Assembly: GCA_041558415.1 (NCBI GenBank)
Contig: JBFFEY010000002.1
Coordinates: forward strand, 1 to 64,000
DNA: 64,000 nt
DNA from: SG8-39 sp041558415
GTDB lineage: Bacteria; Pseudomonadota; Gammaproteobacteria; Burkholderiales; SG8-39
Reading direction: 5' to 3'
The notes beneath the pieces are model-generated. The model searched no databases and was not told the origin of the DNA. It was given only the letters and a program-made list of their open reading frames with translations. Each line of letters starts with the position of its first letter. Position 1 is the stretch's first letter. Positions 43,306 to 51,526 of this stretch are shown piece by piece. The position numbers were made by a program, and so were the translations under genes.

Positions 43306-43378
43306 CCTCGACTTCGCGCTGAAACATTTCCGCCATCTCACTTTCTTAAACTTGTGGGCTGAACCACGTCCATCGACC

Positions 43379-44071
43379 ATGGCCGCCAACATTCTCGTCG
43401 TTGAAGACGAACCTGCCATCCAGGAGCTGATCGCCGTGAACCTGGAGCACGCTGGCCATCACGTCATCCGCGCCGATGACGCCGACCGCGCACTGTCGAT
43501 CGTGCGCAGCGCGCTGCCCGACCTGCTGCTCATCGACTGGATGCTGCCGGGAACCTCCGGCGTCGCGCTCGCCCGCCAGCTGCGCCAAGAACCGCGCACC
43601 AAGCAGATCCCGATCATCATGCTGACGGCGCGCTCCACCGAGCAGGACAAGGTTCTTGGCCTGGATGCCGGTGCCGACGACTACGTCACCAAGCCGTTCT
43701 CGCCACGCGAACTCATCGCGCGCATCAGGGCCGTGCTACGCCGCCGCGCGCCGCAAATGACGGACGATCCCGTCGACAGCGCCGGCCTGCGGCTCGAGCC
43801 CGCGACGCGGCGCGTGTTCGGCAATCACCGGCCGCTCGAGCTGGGGCCCACGGAGTTCAGACTGCTGCACTTTCTCATGACGCACGCCGAGCGCGTGCAC
43901 TCGCGCGCCCAGCTGCTGGACCAGGTCTGGGGCGATCACGTGTTCGTCGAGGAACGCACCGTCGATGTGCACATCCGCCGCCTGCGCAAGGCGCTCGAGC
44001 CGACCGGCCACGACCGACTGGTCGAGACGGTGCGCGGCGCCGGCTACCGCTTCTCGGCACAGCCGATGTGA
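43379..44071 (+). CDS. phoB: Phosphate-regulon response regulator PhoB
   Basis: 230 aa from the ATG at 43379; the upstream frame lies in the spacer. Receiver domain with Asp9/Glu10 in VVEDE, phospho-acceptor Asp53 (LIDWMLPG) and the Lys in YVTKPFSP; winged-helix output domain from about residue 130 with VDVHIRRLRKALEP and TVRGAGYRFS. It turns on phosphate-starvation genes. phoR follows 18 bases later. Confidence 0.94.
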   Translation: MAANILVVEDEPAIQELIAVNLEHAGHHVIRADDADRALSIVRSALPDLLLIDWMLPGTSGVALARQLRQEPRTKQIPIIMLTARSTEQDKVLGLDAGADDYVTKPFSPRELIARIRAVLRRRAPQMTDDPVDSAGLRLEPATRRVFGNHRPLELGPTEFRLLHFLMTHAERVHSRAQLLDQVWGDHVFVEERTVDVHIRRLRKALEPTGHDRLVETVRGAGYRFSAQPM

Positions 44072-44089
44072 GAGAATCCAGGCCGGGTC

Positions 44090-45412
44090 ATGAATCCGGT
44101 CTGGAGCAACACGATCGGCATCGCGATCGCCGCGGCGGCCGTCGGCCTCCTCGTTGGCGCATTCGCCGGTCCCGCTTGGGCCTGGGGCGCCGTCGCCGGC
44201 GTTCTCGCCCTGCGCGTGCTTTACCACGCCGCACATCTTGCCGGCCTGTCGCGCTGGCTGCAGTCCCCACAGCGCGCCACCACGCTGCCGAGCGGCCATG
44301 GTGTTTGGGAAGAGGTGCTCGCCGAGCTGCACCGCACACTGAAGTTCCTGGAAACGGAGCGCGAAGAGCTCTCCCATGCGCTGCTGCGTTTCCGCGCCGC
44401 AGCGCAGGCGCTGCCCGACGGCGTCATCATCCTGGATCGCGAAGATCGCATTGAATGGGCGAACGCCACCGCCCGCCGCCAACTCGGCGTCGATGCGCGA
44501 CGCGACGCCGGCAGTCCTGTGGTCAATCTGGTGCGCCACCCGGATTTCGTTGCCTACTTGCGACGCTCGGATTACGGCGCACCGCTCATCCTGCGCTCGA
44601 CCCGCTCGGACGCGGTCCTATCGATCCGGATCATAGAATTCGGCGCCGACCGCAAGCTGCTCAGCTCGCGGGACGTCACCAGCGAGGAGCAGCTCGACAC
44701 CATGCGACGCGATTTTGTCGCCAACGTGTCGCACGAACTGAAGACTCCGGTCACCGTGCTTTCGGGATTCGTCGAGACACTGGCGGACGAGCGCGTCGAG
44801 CTGTCGCCCGTGCAACGCAAGCGCTTCCTCGGCCTGATGGCCGAACAGAGCCAGCGCATGCGTCATTTGATCGAGGACCTGCTCACGCTCTCCACACTCG
44901 AGTCGAGCCCGACGCCAAATGATGAGCAGGAGATCGACATGCGTGCGCTGTGCGAACGTCTGCGCGACGAGGCGCAGGCACTGTCGACGGATCACCACCA
45001 GATCACGGTCGACCTGACGAGCCACACCACGCTCTACGGGAGCGAGACGGAGCTGCGCAGCGCGTTTTCCAACCTGGTGTCGAACGCCATCCGCTATTCG
45101 CCCGACGGCGGCGGCGTGCGCATCGGCTGGCGCGTCGATGACGGCCACGGCGTGTTCAGCGTATCTGACAACGGCATCGGCATCGATCCGCGCGACATCC
45201 CGCGCCTCACAGAACGTTTCTACCGAGTCGACCGCGGGCGCTCACGCGAAACCGGCGGCACCGGCCTCGGTCTGGCAATCGTCAAGCACGTGCTGACGCG
45301 CCACGATGCGACGCTCGAGATCGAGAGTACGCCCGGACAGGGCTCGACCTTCAGCGCGGTTTTCCCGGAGCCGCGCGTGCTGCGGGGCAAGGCGACGCGC
45401 GCCGCGGCCTGA
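44090..45412 (+). CDS. phoR: Phosphate-regulon sensor histidine kinase PhoR
   Basis: 440 aa. Two N-terminal membrane helices (residues about 7-45) with no periplasmic sensor, a PAS region (about 95-200), the phospho-accepting His215 in VSHELKTPVTVLSG, and the ATPase with NLVSNAIRYSPDGG, DNGIGID and GGTGLGLAIVKHV. The lack of a periplasmic domain is usual in PhoR, which senses through the Pst transporter and PhoU (not in this window). Cotranscribed with phoB. Confidence 0.93.
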   Translation: MNPVWSNTIGIAIAAAAVGLLVGAFAGPAWAWGAVAGVLALRVLYHAAHLAGLSRWLQSPQRATTLPSGHGVWEEVLAELHRTLKFLETEREELSHALLRFRAAAQALPDGVIILDREDRIEWANATARRQLGVDARRDAGSPVVNLVRHPDFVAYLRRSDYGAPLILRSTRSDAVLSIRIIEFGADRKLLSSRDVTSEEQLDTMRRDFVANVSHELKTPVTVLSGFVETLADERVELSPVQRKRFLGLMAEQSQRMRHLIEDLLTLSTLESSPTPNDEQEIDMRALCERLRDEAQALSTDHHQITVDLTSHTTLYGSETELRSAFSNLVSNAIRYSPDGGGVRIGWRVDDGHGVFSVSDNGIGIDPRDIPRLTERFYRVDRGRSRETGGTGLGLAIVKHVLTRHDATLEIESTPGQGSTFSAVFPEPRVLRGKATRAAA

Positions 45413-45417
45413 GCGGC

Positions 45418-47043
45418 CTAGACCGTATCGTAGGCGACGCGCTCGAAGTCGCTGCCGCGCTCGAGCACCCCGGTCAGGCAGACGCGCACCGTCGAGTCGA
45501 TGTACGCATCGATCATGCGCTTGGGTTTGTACCAGCCCGCCGGCAGGATCAGCGAGGGCGGCGCGTTGAGCGCCTCGACGCCGGTCAGGGACAGCGCCGG
45601 GACGAACTTCTCGTTCGCCGCATTGAGACCGGTCGGCCGTACCGCCATGGCCGCCGGCAGCCCCGGCATCAGCTTCAGGCCGGCGTACAGGTCGCCCCCC
45701 TCGCTGTTCATGAGCCAGCGAACCTGTGCCAGAAGAAACGATTTCGAGTCCGACGGCCGCACTGCGATCAACTGACCGTGCGCGTAGCGCCGTCCGGTCT
45801 CGCCTGCCTTGCGCATGATTTTCAGCCCCTGGATGCTCTGGTCGACGAGCTGCCATTGCTCCACGGCGAAGCCGCGGATGGTGCTGTACTTCTCGTCGTC
45901 TTTCGTGCCCAAGCGACCGAAAGTGGCGAGCTCCGCCGACTCGCGATACGACAGCGCGCTGCTGTCCTTCGGCTGGCGGAACGGCTGCCCCGAAACGAAG
46001 TAGTGGATTGCCGCGATGCCGTTGCAGATCTGCGCAACGTCGGACACGCGCCGCCGATCGGGTCCCCGCTCGGGGCGCATCTGGCACCACTGCCGATACA
46101 GAAACACCAGCAGCTGTTCGCAGGACGGCTGCACGCAGTCTTCCCCCAGCGCGAGCCGCGCCGGAGATTCCCCCTTGCGCAGCAGGCCGACGCGGTTGCG
46201 CAGGCTTTTGGCAAGCCGGTCGGTGTCGAGGTAGCGGATCGCATCGCCCTGCACGCCGCCCGACACGATGCGCTCCGGCGGTTCCGCGCCAGCAAGGTCG
46301 AGCGTGAGGGGTAAGAGGTCCTTCGATGCCGGTGCCGTGCGCAGCACCCCGATCTTGCTCGACCAACGCTCCAGCAGGTACGCCACGAAGGTGAGCTGCC
46401 GCTGGGTGAGCTCGTTCGGATTGCAAAGGCCGGTGAGCAGTGCGCGCACGTAAGCAATACGCGGCGAGGTATCGTGCACGTCGCGGTTGAGGTAATCCCT
46501 CACCGGCTCCTCCGCAACGTCGAGCTCTTCGGCGCGGCCGAACGCCTCGTGCAGTGCGCGCCACTCGGCCTTCGGCACCTGGCGGTACGCGCGGTAGTGA
46601 TGGAACATCTTCAGCCCGGCGTAGGCGAGCACGCGCTGGCAGACGAGCGCGGCCTGGCTGCGCATCGCGGCATCGCCCATTGCCGCGGCTTCCAGGCATC
46701 GCATGTACCCGAGCCGCATCTGCTCCCACAGAGCGAGCGTCTGCCGGAACGTCGCCACCTCCGCATCCGCCATCGGCAGCGCACGGTTGGTGAAGCGCTT
46801 GGCCTGCTCGATCTGCACGAAATGGACGGCCTCGCGGATGGCCTCGAGCGCCCCCAGGCGGACCGTCGCGCGTGTCGGGTAGCGATTGAACTCGCGCACC
46901 TGAGCGAGCATCTGCTGCTGCGCGGTCGACACGTTGGCGAGTGGAACGTCCTCCAGCCACTTCTTGCAGGTCTCGGCGTCGATGAACTCCGGCGCCGCAT
47001 CGGGAGCAAGCACCGGCAGCGGAAACGCGGAGAAGTCGGTCAT
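45418..47043 (-). CDS. Large protein with PilZ-like C-terminal domain, function uncertain
   Basis: 541 aa, mostly helical. From about residue 385 the chain changes to WQLVDQSIQGLKIMRKAGET, then GRRYAHGQLIAVRPSDSKSF and LLAQVRWLMNSEGGDLYAGL: this matches the general order of a PilZ domain (DxSxxG, hydrophobic strand, VRW, G-L). The classical RxxxR ahead of it is not clear. The remaining 380 residues resemble a long betaproteobacterial family of unknown role that I cannot name with confidence. Possibly a cyclic-di-GMP effector. The HIT gene follows upstream by 10 bases on the same strand. Confidence 0.7.
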   Translation of the reverse strand: MTDFSAFPLPVLAPDAAPEFIDAETCKKWLEDVPLANVSTAQQQMLAQVREFNRYPTRATVRLGALEAIREAVHFVQIEQAKRFTNRALPMADAEVATFRQTLALWEQMRLGYMRCLEAAAMGDAAMRSQAALVCQRVLAYAGLKMFHHYRAYRQVPKAEWRALHEAFGRAEELDVAEEPVRDYLNRDVHDTSPRIAYVRALLTGLCNPNELTQRQLTFVAYLLERWSSKIGVLRTAPASKDLLPLTLDLAGAEPPERIVSGGVQGDAIRYLDTDRLAKSLRNRVGLLRKGESPARLALGEDCVQPSCEQLLVFLYRQWCQMRPERGPDRRRVSDVAQICNGIAAIHYFVSGQPFRQPKDSSALSYRESAELATFGRLGTKDDEKYSTIRGFAVEQWQLVDQSIQGLKIMRKAGETGRRYAHGQLIAVRPSDSKSFLLAQVRWLMNSEGGDLYAGLKLMPGLPAAMAVRPTGLNAANEKFVPALSLTGVEALNAPPSLILPAGWYKPKRMIDAYIDSTVRVCLTGVLERGSDFERVAYDTV

Positions 47044-47053
47044 GACGGCGCCT

Positions 47054-47464
47054 TCAACCCAACAATTCCGTCAGGCGTGCGCCAAGCTGCGCATCGGCGA
47101 CCGTCGCCCGCGCTACGCCCATGCGCTGCTGCGCGCCCCACACCGGCTCCGGAAAATGCGCGTCGTCGCGATAGCGCGGGATCACGTGCCAGTGCAGGTG
47201 CGGCACCTGATTGCCGAAGCTCGCCAGGTTGACCTTGTCTGGCCGATAGAGGTCGCGCAGCGCCCGTTCCGCGGCGAATACGACATGCATCAGCCGATCG
47301 CGCTCGGCAGTCTCCAAATCCGTCATCTCGGCGACGTGGCGTCCCAGCACCACGCGCAGAAATCCGGGGTAACCCTCTACGTCTGCTCGCACCACGCGGC
47401 ATTGCGCATCGCGCCAAACGACGACACCACCATCCCCTTCGCACAGTGCACAGCGTGGCAGCAC
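47054..47464 (-). CDS. HIT family nucleotide-binding protein
   Basis: 136 aa. HLHWHVIPR is the histidine triad motif (about residues 89-97), preceded by KVNLASFGNQV. CALCEG at residues 5-10 gives a single CxxC at the N-terminus, possibly zinc-binding. HIT proteins hydrolyse nucleotide phosphoramidates or similar; this one's substrate is unknown. It starts 16 bases after the end of the decayed FAD oxidase. Confidence 0.9.
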   Translation of the reverse strand: MLPRCALCEGDGGVVVWRDAQCRVVRADVEGYPGFLRVVLGRHVAEMTDLETAERDRLMHVVFAAERALRDLYRPDKVNLASFGNQVPHLHWHVIPRYRDDAHFPEPVWGAQQRMGVARATVADAQLGARLTELLG

Positions 47465-47479
47465 ACCGGCCTCGGTGCC

Positions 47480-48557
47480 TCAAAGCAGGACGCGCTCGAT
47501 ACCGCCCGCGTTCGCTTTGGACACGAACGCCTCGAGCCAGTGTTCACCGAGCAGATGGCGCGCCATTTCGACCACAATATAGTCGGGCTGCGCCCCGGTG
47601 TCATCCGCGAAGCGCGCCAATCCCTGAAGGCATGACGGGCAGGATGTGAGAACTTTCACATTTTCGCCCTCGCGCCGCGCGCTGGCGACGCCGTTTCTGA
47701 GGGCCTCCTCCTTCAGAAACCGCAACTGGGTGGAGACGTCCGGCCGCGTCACCGCCCGCGCGCGTCGCGAGCTCATTGTGCGGCGCGCCCCAGCCCGCGA
47801 CCTCCGAGGACAGCTCGGTCGCCGAGGATCTGTGCGCTCGGCAGCGACGCGGCGACGCGATACAGCGGCAGTGTGCCGGCGAAATAGCGCTGCAGGGCGT
47901 CGAGCAGCTCGAGCTTGTTCGCGATCGACTGCTCGATATTGATGCGCTCGATGCCGTTGGTGTATTCGGCGAGCCGCTCGAGCGGAATGACCACGTCTTC
48001 GTTGATCTTGAAGGCGTTGGTGTGCTTCGCGATCGCAGCGTTGCGCGCGCGGTCGAGCCAGAAGCTGCGGCGCGCGTGGGCGGACACCGCGACGAAGCCC
48101 TCGCCGCCGCGGGCATTGGCGAGGCGCACGACCGCGGAGGCGGCGCTCGCCACGGCGCCCACGTCCTCGCCGACCAAGTCGCCGATCTGCACCATGCGCG
48201 GGTGGGCGTTGCGCCGCGACTTGGTGGCGTAGCCCGCCGCCTTCAGGCAGCGCTCGTCGAGATGCTCGAGTCCCGCGAGCCGCACCCGTGCGTGGGCGTC
48301 GAGGTAGCGCTTGATCTCGACCATTGCCGGTACCGCTTCGCGCGCCAGGCCGAAAAACTCGAGGCAGACGGTGCGCGATGCAGGACGACGCGCGCCGAGC
48401 CGCCCGTGCGGCGTTCGGCACGCAGTGCGCTCAGCCGCGCCCAGGCTTCGGCGCTCACCAGGCGCAGAACGATCTCGCGGTCGGAGAACGCAGTGTCGTT
48501 ATAGGAGATCTCGCGCAAGCGCTCGGCGTCGACCGGCCGCGTGACAGATGCCGGCAT
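47480..48557 (-). pseudogene. Decayed FAD-linked oxidase (DUF3683-type), three out-of-frame pieces
   Basis: Three conserved pieces of one large protein lie in order on the minus strand but in different frames. N-terminal: from the ATG at 48557, LREISYNDTAFSDREIVLRL to about residue 50 (ERRTGGSARVVL). Middle: about 48355 to 47773, FFGLAREAVPAMVEIKRYLD, then NAFKINEDVVIPLERLAEYT, with a stop at 47773. C-terminal: in the frame ending at 47480, QLRFLKEEALRNGVASARRE, TSCPSCLQGL and NAGGIERVLL. Intact relatives are about 1,300 aa; here just over 1 kb is left. FAD-binding and cluster-binding regions are absent, so no working enzyme can be made. Confidence 0.8.
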
Positions 48558-48609
48558 CGGCGCATTTTAGCGGAATGCTGCAGCGCAACAACCGTTCGCT
48601 ACGCGGGGA

Positions 48610-49404
48610 TCAATGCAGCGTTTGCGGCGGCGTCGCGTCCCTGCCGAAGATATCCCGGTAGCTCGCGTAGAAACTTGCAAACAGGGTTGGCAGCAGGAGG
48701 ATAACGAACGGAAACACGAGCGACATGACCGACGCGCGCCCCACGTCCTGCACGAGCAATGCGATGGCCGTCAGTGTGGCGAACGGCAGTACGAGCGTCA
48801 GCACGGCAGCCGCAAGACCGTAGGCGAGAAACGCGCGCCAATTCATCCAGCAGGCGAATAGACTGAAGAAAAGCGCCTTCGGAGCCGTAAGTGCGTGCCA
48901 GGCCGCCAGCACGGGGGCGAACCAGAAGCTCAGCATCACGGGCAGGTACAGCAGCGCGGCCAGCGCGAGTGCAGCCACGAAATCACCGGAACGCACGACC
49001 GCCGGATCCGGTGCTTCGCCGGCCAGCATCCAGCGCGCGAGCGCGCCGCCGTCCGCCAGCGCCGTGGCCGCCAGCAGCAGCACCAGCGACAGCAGGTAGA
49101 CCCCGCCCAGCGTCAGCTGCACGTGGACGCGCTGGCGAAAGCCCTCGAACAGCAGCGCTACGCTGACCGGCCCGCCCTGCTCGGCGGCCCGGCTCGCGGC
49201 CATGAAGCCGACGGCAAACGGCGGCACCAGAATCGAGGCGGCCGCGACGCCGATCACCGGCAGCACCGATACGAATGTCATCAAAAACCAGTAGCTGAAT
49301 ACCAGCAGCAGCCAGGCCAGCGGCGCGGCGCGAAACAGCCGGAAGCCCCGCGCGAGCCAGCCGACGCCGTGCCCGGCCGGAACGATCTGCGCCTGGGTCG
49401 TCAC
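48610..49404 (-). CDS. BPSS1780-family membrane protein
   Basis: 264 aa with six membrane helices. The start GHGVGWLARGFRLFRAAPLA and LVFSYWFLMTFVSVLPVIGV are hallmarks of the BPSS1780 group, common in betaproteobacteria; the end SFYASYRDIFG is also conserved. Function unknown. Overlaps the thrB stop by 4 bases, so it is cotranscribed with thrB. Confidence 0.88.
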   Translation of the reverse strand: MTTQAQIVPAGHGVGWLARGFRLFRAAPLAWLLLVFSYWFLMTFVSVLPVIGVAAASILVPPFAVGFMAASRAAEQGGPVSVALLFEGFRQRVHVQLTLGGVYLLSLVLLLAATALADGGALARWMLAGEAPDPAVVRSGDFVAALALAALLYLPVMLSFWFAPVLAAWHALTAPKALFFSLFACWMNWRAFLAYGLAAAVLTLVLPFATLTAIALLVQDVGRASVMSLVFPFVILLLPTLFASFYASYRDIFGRDATPPQTLH

Positions 49405-50357
49405 GCGAGCGGCCAGCTAAGCGCCGCGTCCGCGGCGCGCAGCGTCAGGATTTTCTCGAAGTGACCGGGGTCGTGGGCATGCACCAGTGCACCGGGCCTT
49501 GGCAGATGCAGGTCGCGCAGGCGCGACAGCCAGAAGCGCAGCGCGGCCGCTCGCAGCAGCACGGGCCAGGCGCCACGCTCCAGCGCGGTGAACGGCCGCA
49601 CGCGCGCGTACGCGTCGAGCAGCGCGCAGGTCCTCGATTCGTCGAGCCGCAGATCGCGCGTCGGCTCCACGAGGCACCAGTCATTTGCACACACCGCGCA
49701 ATCGTAGAGCAGACAGTCGATCCCCGCGAAATAGAAGTCGATGACGCCGCTCAGCGTAGCGTCCTCGAACAGGGCGTTGTCACGGAAAAGATCCGCATGC
49801 ACCGGGCCGCGCGGCAAATCGGGAAAGCGGTACAGCGACTGGAAGCGCAGCTCCTCCTCGAGCTGTTTCGCCTGCGCTGCGCCCAGGAACGGGCGCACCT
49901 CGCGCGCCGCGACGCGCCACCATTTCGGACCGCGCGGATTCTCCAGCCTGCCCCCGAAGCTGCGGCCGGCGAGGTGCATGCGCGCCAACAGTGTGCCGAG
50001 CGCCGCGCAGTGCGCCGCGCCGGGCGTTTCGATCGAAGACCCAGGCAGTCGCGTGACGAGCGCCGCCGGCTTGCCGTTTAGGCTCGAGAGCAGCGCGCCG
50101 CTGCGGCTTGGGATCGGCGCCGGACAGGGAATGCCGTGCCGCGCGAGGTGCGACATCAACTCGAGATAGAAGGGCAGCTCCTCCGTCGCCAGGCGCTCGA
50201 ACAGCGTCAGCACGTAACGCCCCTGCGTCGTGGTGACGAAGAAATTGCTGTTCTCGATACCTTTGGCGATCGGCTCCAGCGTCAGCAGCGTACCGACCGG
50301 GTACGCGCGCAGCCAGTCGCCGAGTTGCGCCTCCGTGACGGTGGTGTAAACCGACAT
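49401..50357 (-). CDS. thrB: Homoserine kinase, APH-fold type
   Basis: 318 aa. Phosphorylates homoserine on the way to threonine. It belongs to the aminoglycoside-phosphotransferase-like form, not the GHMP form: GIENSNFFVTTTQGRYVLTL is the nucleotide strand, VHADLFRDNALF the catalytic loop and GVIDFYFAGIDCLLYD the metal loop. MSVYTTVTEAQLGDWLRAY is the family start. Together with metX it draws on the same homoserine pool. Confidence 0.95.
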   Translation of the reverse strand: MSVYTTVTEAQLGDWLRAYPVGTLLTLEPIAKGIENSNFFVTTTQGRYVLTLFERLATEELPFYLELMSHLARHGIPCPAPIPSRSGALLSSLNGKPAALVTRLPGSSIETPGAAHCAALGTLLARMHLAGRSFGGRLENPRGPKWWRVAAREVRPFLGAAQAKQLEEELRFQSLYRFPDLPRGPVHADLFRDNALFEDATLSGVIDFYFAGIDCLLYDCAVCANDWCLVEPTRDLRLDESRTCALLDAYARVRPFTALERGAWPVLLRAAALRFWLSRLRDLHLPRPGALVHAHDPGHFEKILTLRAADAALSWPLA

Positions 50358-50414
50358 CGCCCGATTCGGATCCGCGCGGCGCGCCCGCGCCCTATTTGCG
50401 CCGCAGGAGCACCC

Positions 50415-50741
50415 TCACTCGAAGGTGTGAATCGGCCACATCGGCACGCGCAACCCGCTGTCGAGCGAGTCGCGTCGTGTCCACTCACCCTTGCCGGTCT
50501 GCACGAGGTAGTACGGTGGCCCTTCCTTGGGCGTGACCTTCAGCATGACGACTTCGCCGCCGTCGCGGACTTCCTCCACGACGTCGCCCTCCTGCACAGG
50601 AATCCGCACCCGCGGCTCGTCCGCCGGATCGCTCGCGCCTGGTGGCGGCTCGGGGAGCGGCTCGAGTTGCGGCGGCTTGTCGTCCTGCGCCAGCGCGCTG
50701 CCGGCGAGCACGGCGAGGACGAGAATTGCGATGCGGGACAT
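50415..50741 (-). CDS. Secreted DUF2782-domain protein
   Basis: 108 aa from the ATG at 50741. Signal peptide at residues 1-18 (cleaved near GSALA), a Pro/Glu-rich stretch, then the small beta domain with VVEEVRDGGEVVMLKVTPKE, YYLVQTGKGEW and PMWPIHTFE. Small periplasmic protein common next to polA and thrB in betaproteobacteria; role unknown. Confidence 0.88.
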   Translation of the reverse strand: MSRIAILVLAVLAGSALAQDDKPPQLEPLPEPPPGASDPADEPRVRIPVQEGDVVEEVRDGGEVVMLKVTPKEGPPYYLVQTGKGEWTRRDSLDSGLRVPMWPIHTFE

Positions 50742-50808
50742 GGGGGTGGGAAAGCGGCGAAGTTTACCAGAGCGCGACGCAGTGAAGCGCGATCGGTCGG
50801 AATGCCGT

Positions 50809-51525
50809 TCAGAGATTGAGCAAGACTTCGCGCTCCTCTGGCGAGGGCTCGAAACCCCGTTGTCGGTAGAACGCGAAAATCGCATCGACCACCCCCTGCG
50901 GCTCGTCGACGATCTGCAACAGCCCGACGTCGGCCGGGTCGATCATATGCTCCGCAATGAGGCGTTCGCGGAACCAGTCGAGCAGGCCGCGCCAGAACGG
51001 CGTATGCATCAGGATGATCGGCATCTTGCGCGTCTTGCGCGTCTGCACCAGGGTCAGCGCCTCGAACAGTTCGTCTAGTGTGCCGAAGCCGCCTGGCAGC
51101 ACCACGTAGGCGGTCGCGAATTTCACGAACATGACCTTGCGCGCGAAGAAGTGCTTGAAGCGCAGACTGATGTCCTGGTACTCGTTCGCCTGCTGCTCGC
51201 GCGGCAGCGCGATGTTCAGGCCGACAGCCGGCGCGGCGCCGAAGAACGCGCCCTTGTTCGCCGCTTCCATGACGCCCGGCCCGCCGCCGGAGACCACGGC
51301 GAATCCCGCGTCCGACAACAGGCGCGAGGTGCGCTCGGCGAGCTGGTAGTAGGGCGAATCGGGCGTCGCGCGCGAGCTGCCGAACACGGAGACCGCGGGC
51401 CGGATGCCGGCGAGCCGCTCGGTGGCCTCGACGAACTCTGCCATAATGCCGAACACCCGCCAGGCCTCGCGGGCGGAGATCTCGCTCCCCAGCTGGGGAA
51501 TCATCGGTCGCTTTTCGATTCGCAT
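50809..51525 (-). CDS. LOG family protein (TIGR00730-like Rossmann fold)
   Basis: 238 aa. GGGPGVMEAANKGA and PGGFGTLDELFE are the PGGxGTxxE-type motifs of the LOG/lysine-decarboxylase-like family, whose members release cytokinin-like bases from nucleotide 5'-monophosphates. VSVFGSSR begins the Rossmann fold. The ATG at 51525 is one base from the polA start on the opposite strand; a second ATG at codon 8 (51504) is possible. Confidence 0.9.
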   Translation of the reverse strand: MRIEKRPMIPQLGSEISAREAWRVFGIMAEFVEATERLAGIRPAVSVFGSSRATPDSPYYQLAERTSRLLSDAGFAVVSGGGPGVMEAANKGAFFGAAPAVGLNIALPREQQANEYQDISLRFKHFFARKVMFVKFATAYVVLPGGFGTLDELFEALTLVQTRKTRKMPIILMHTPFWRGLLDWFRERLIAEHMIDPADVGLLQIVDEPQGVVDAIFAFYRQRGFEPSPEEREVLLNL

Positions 51526-51526
51526 C

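Noticed and set aside
43222..43378. Pho box before phoB
   Set aside because: No pair of CTGTCAT-like direct repeats with 11-base spacing found on either strand.
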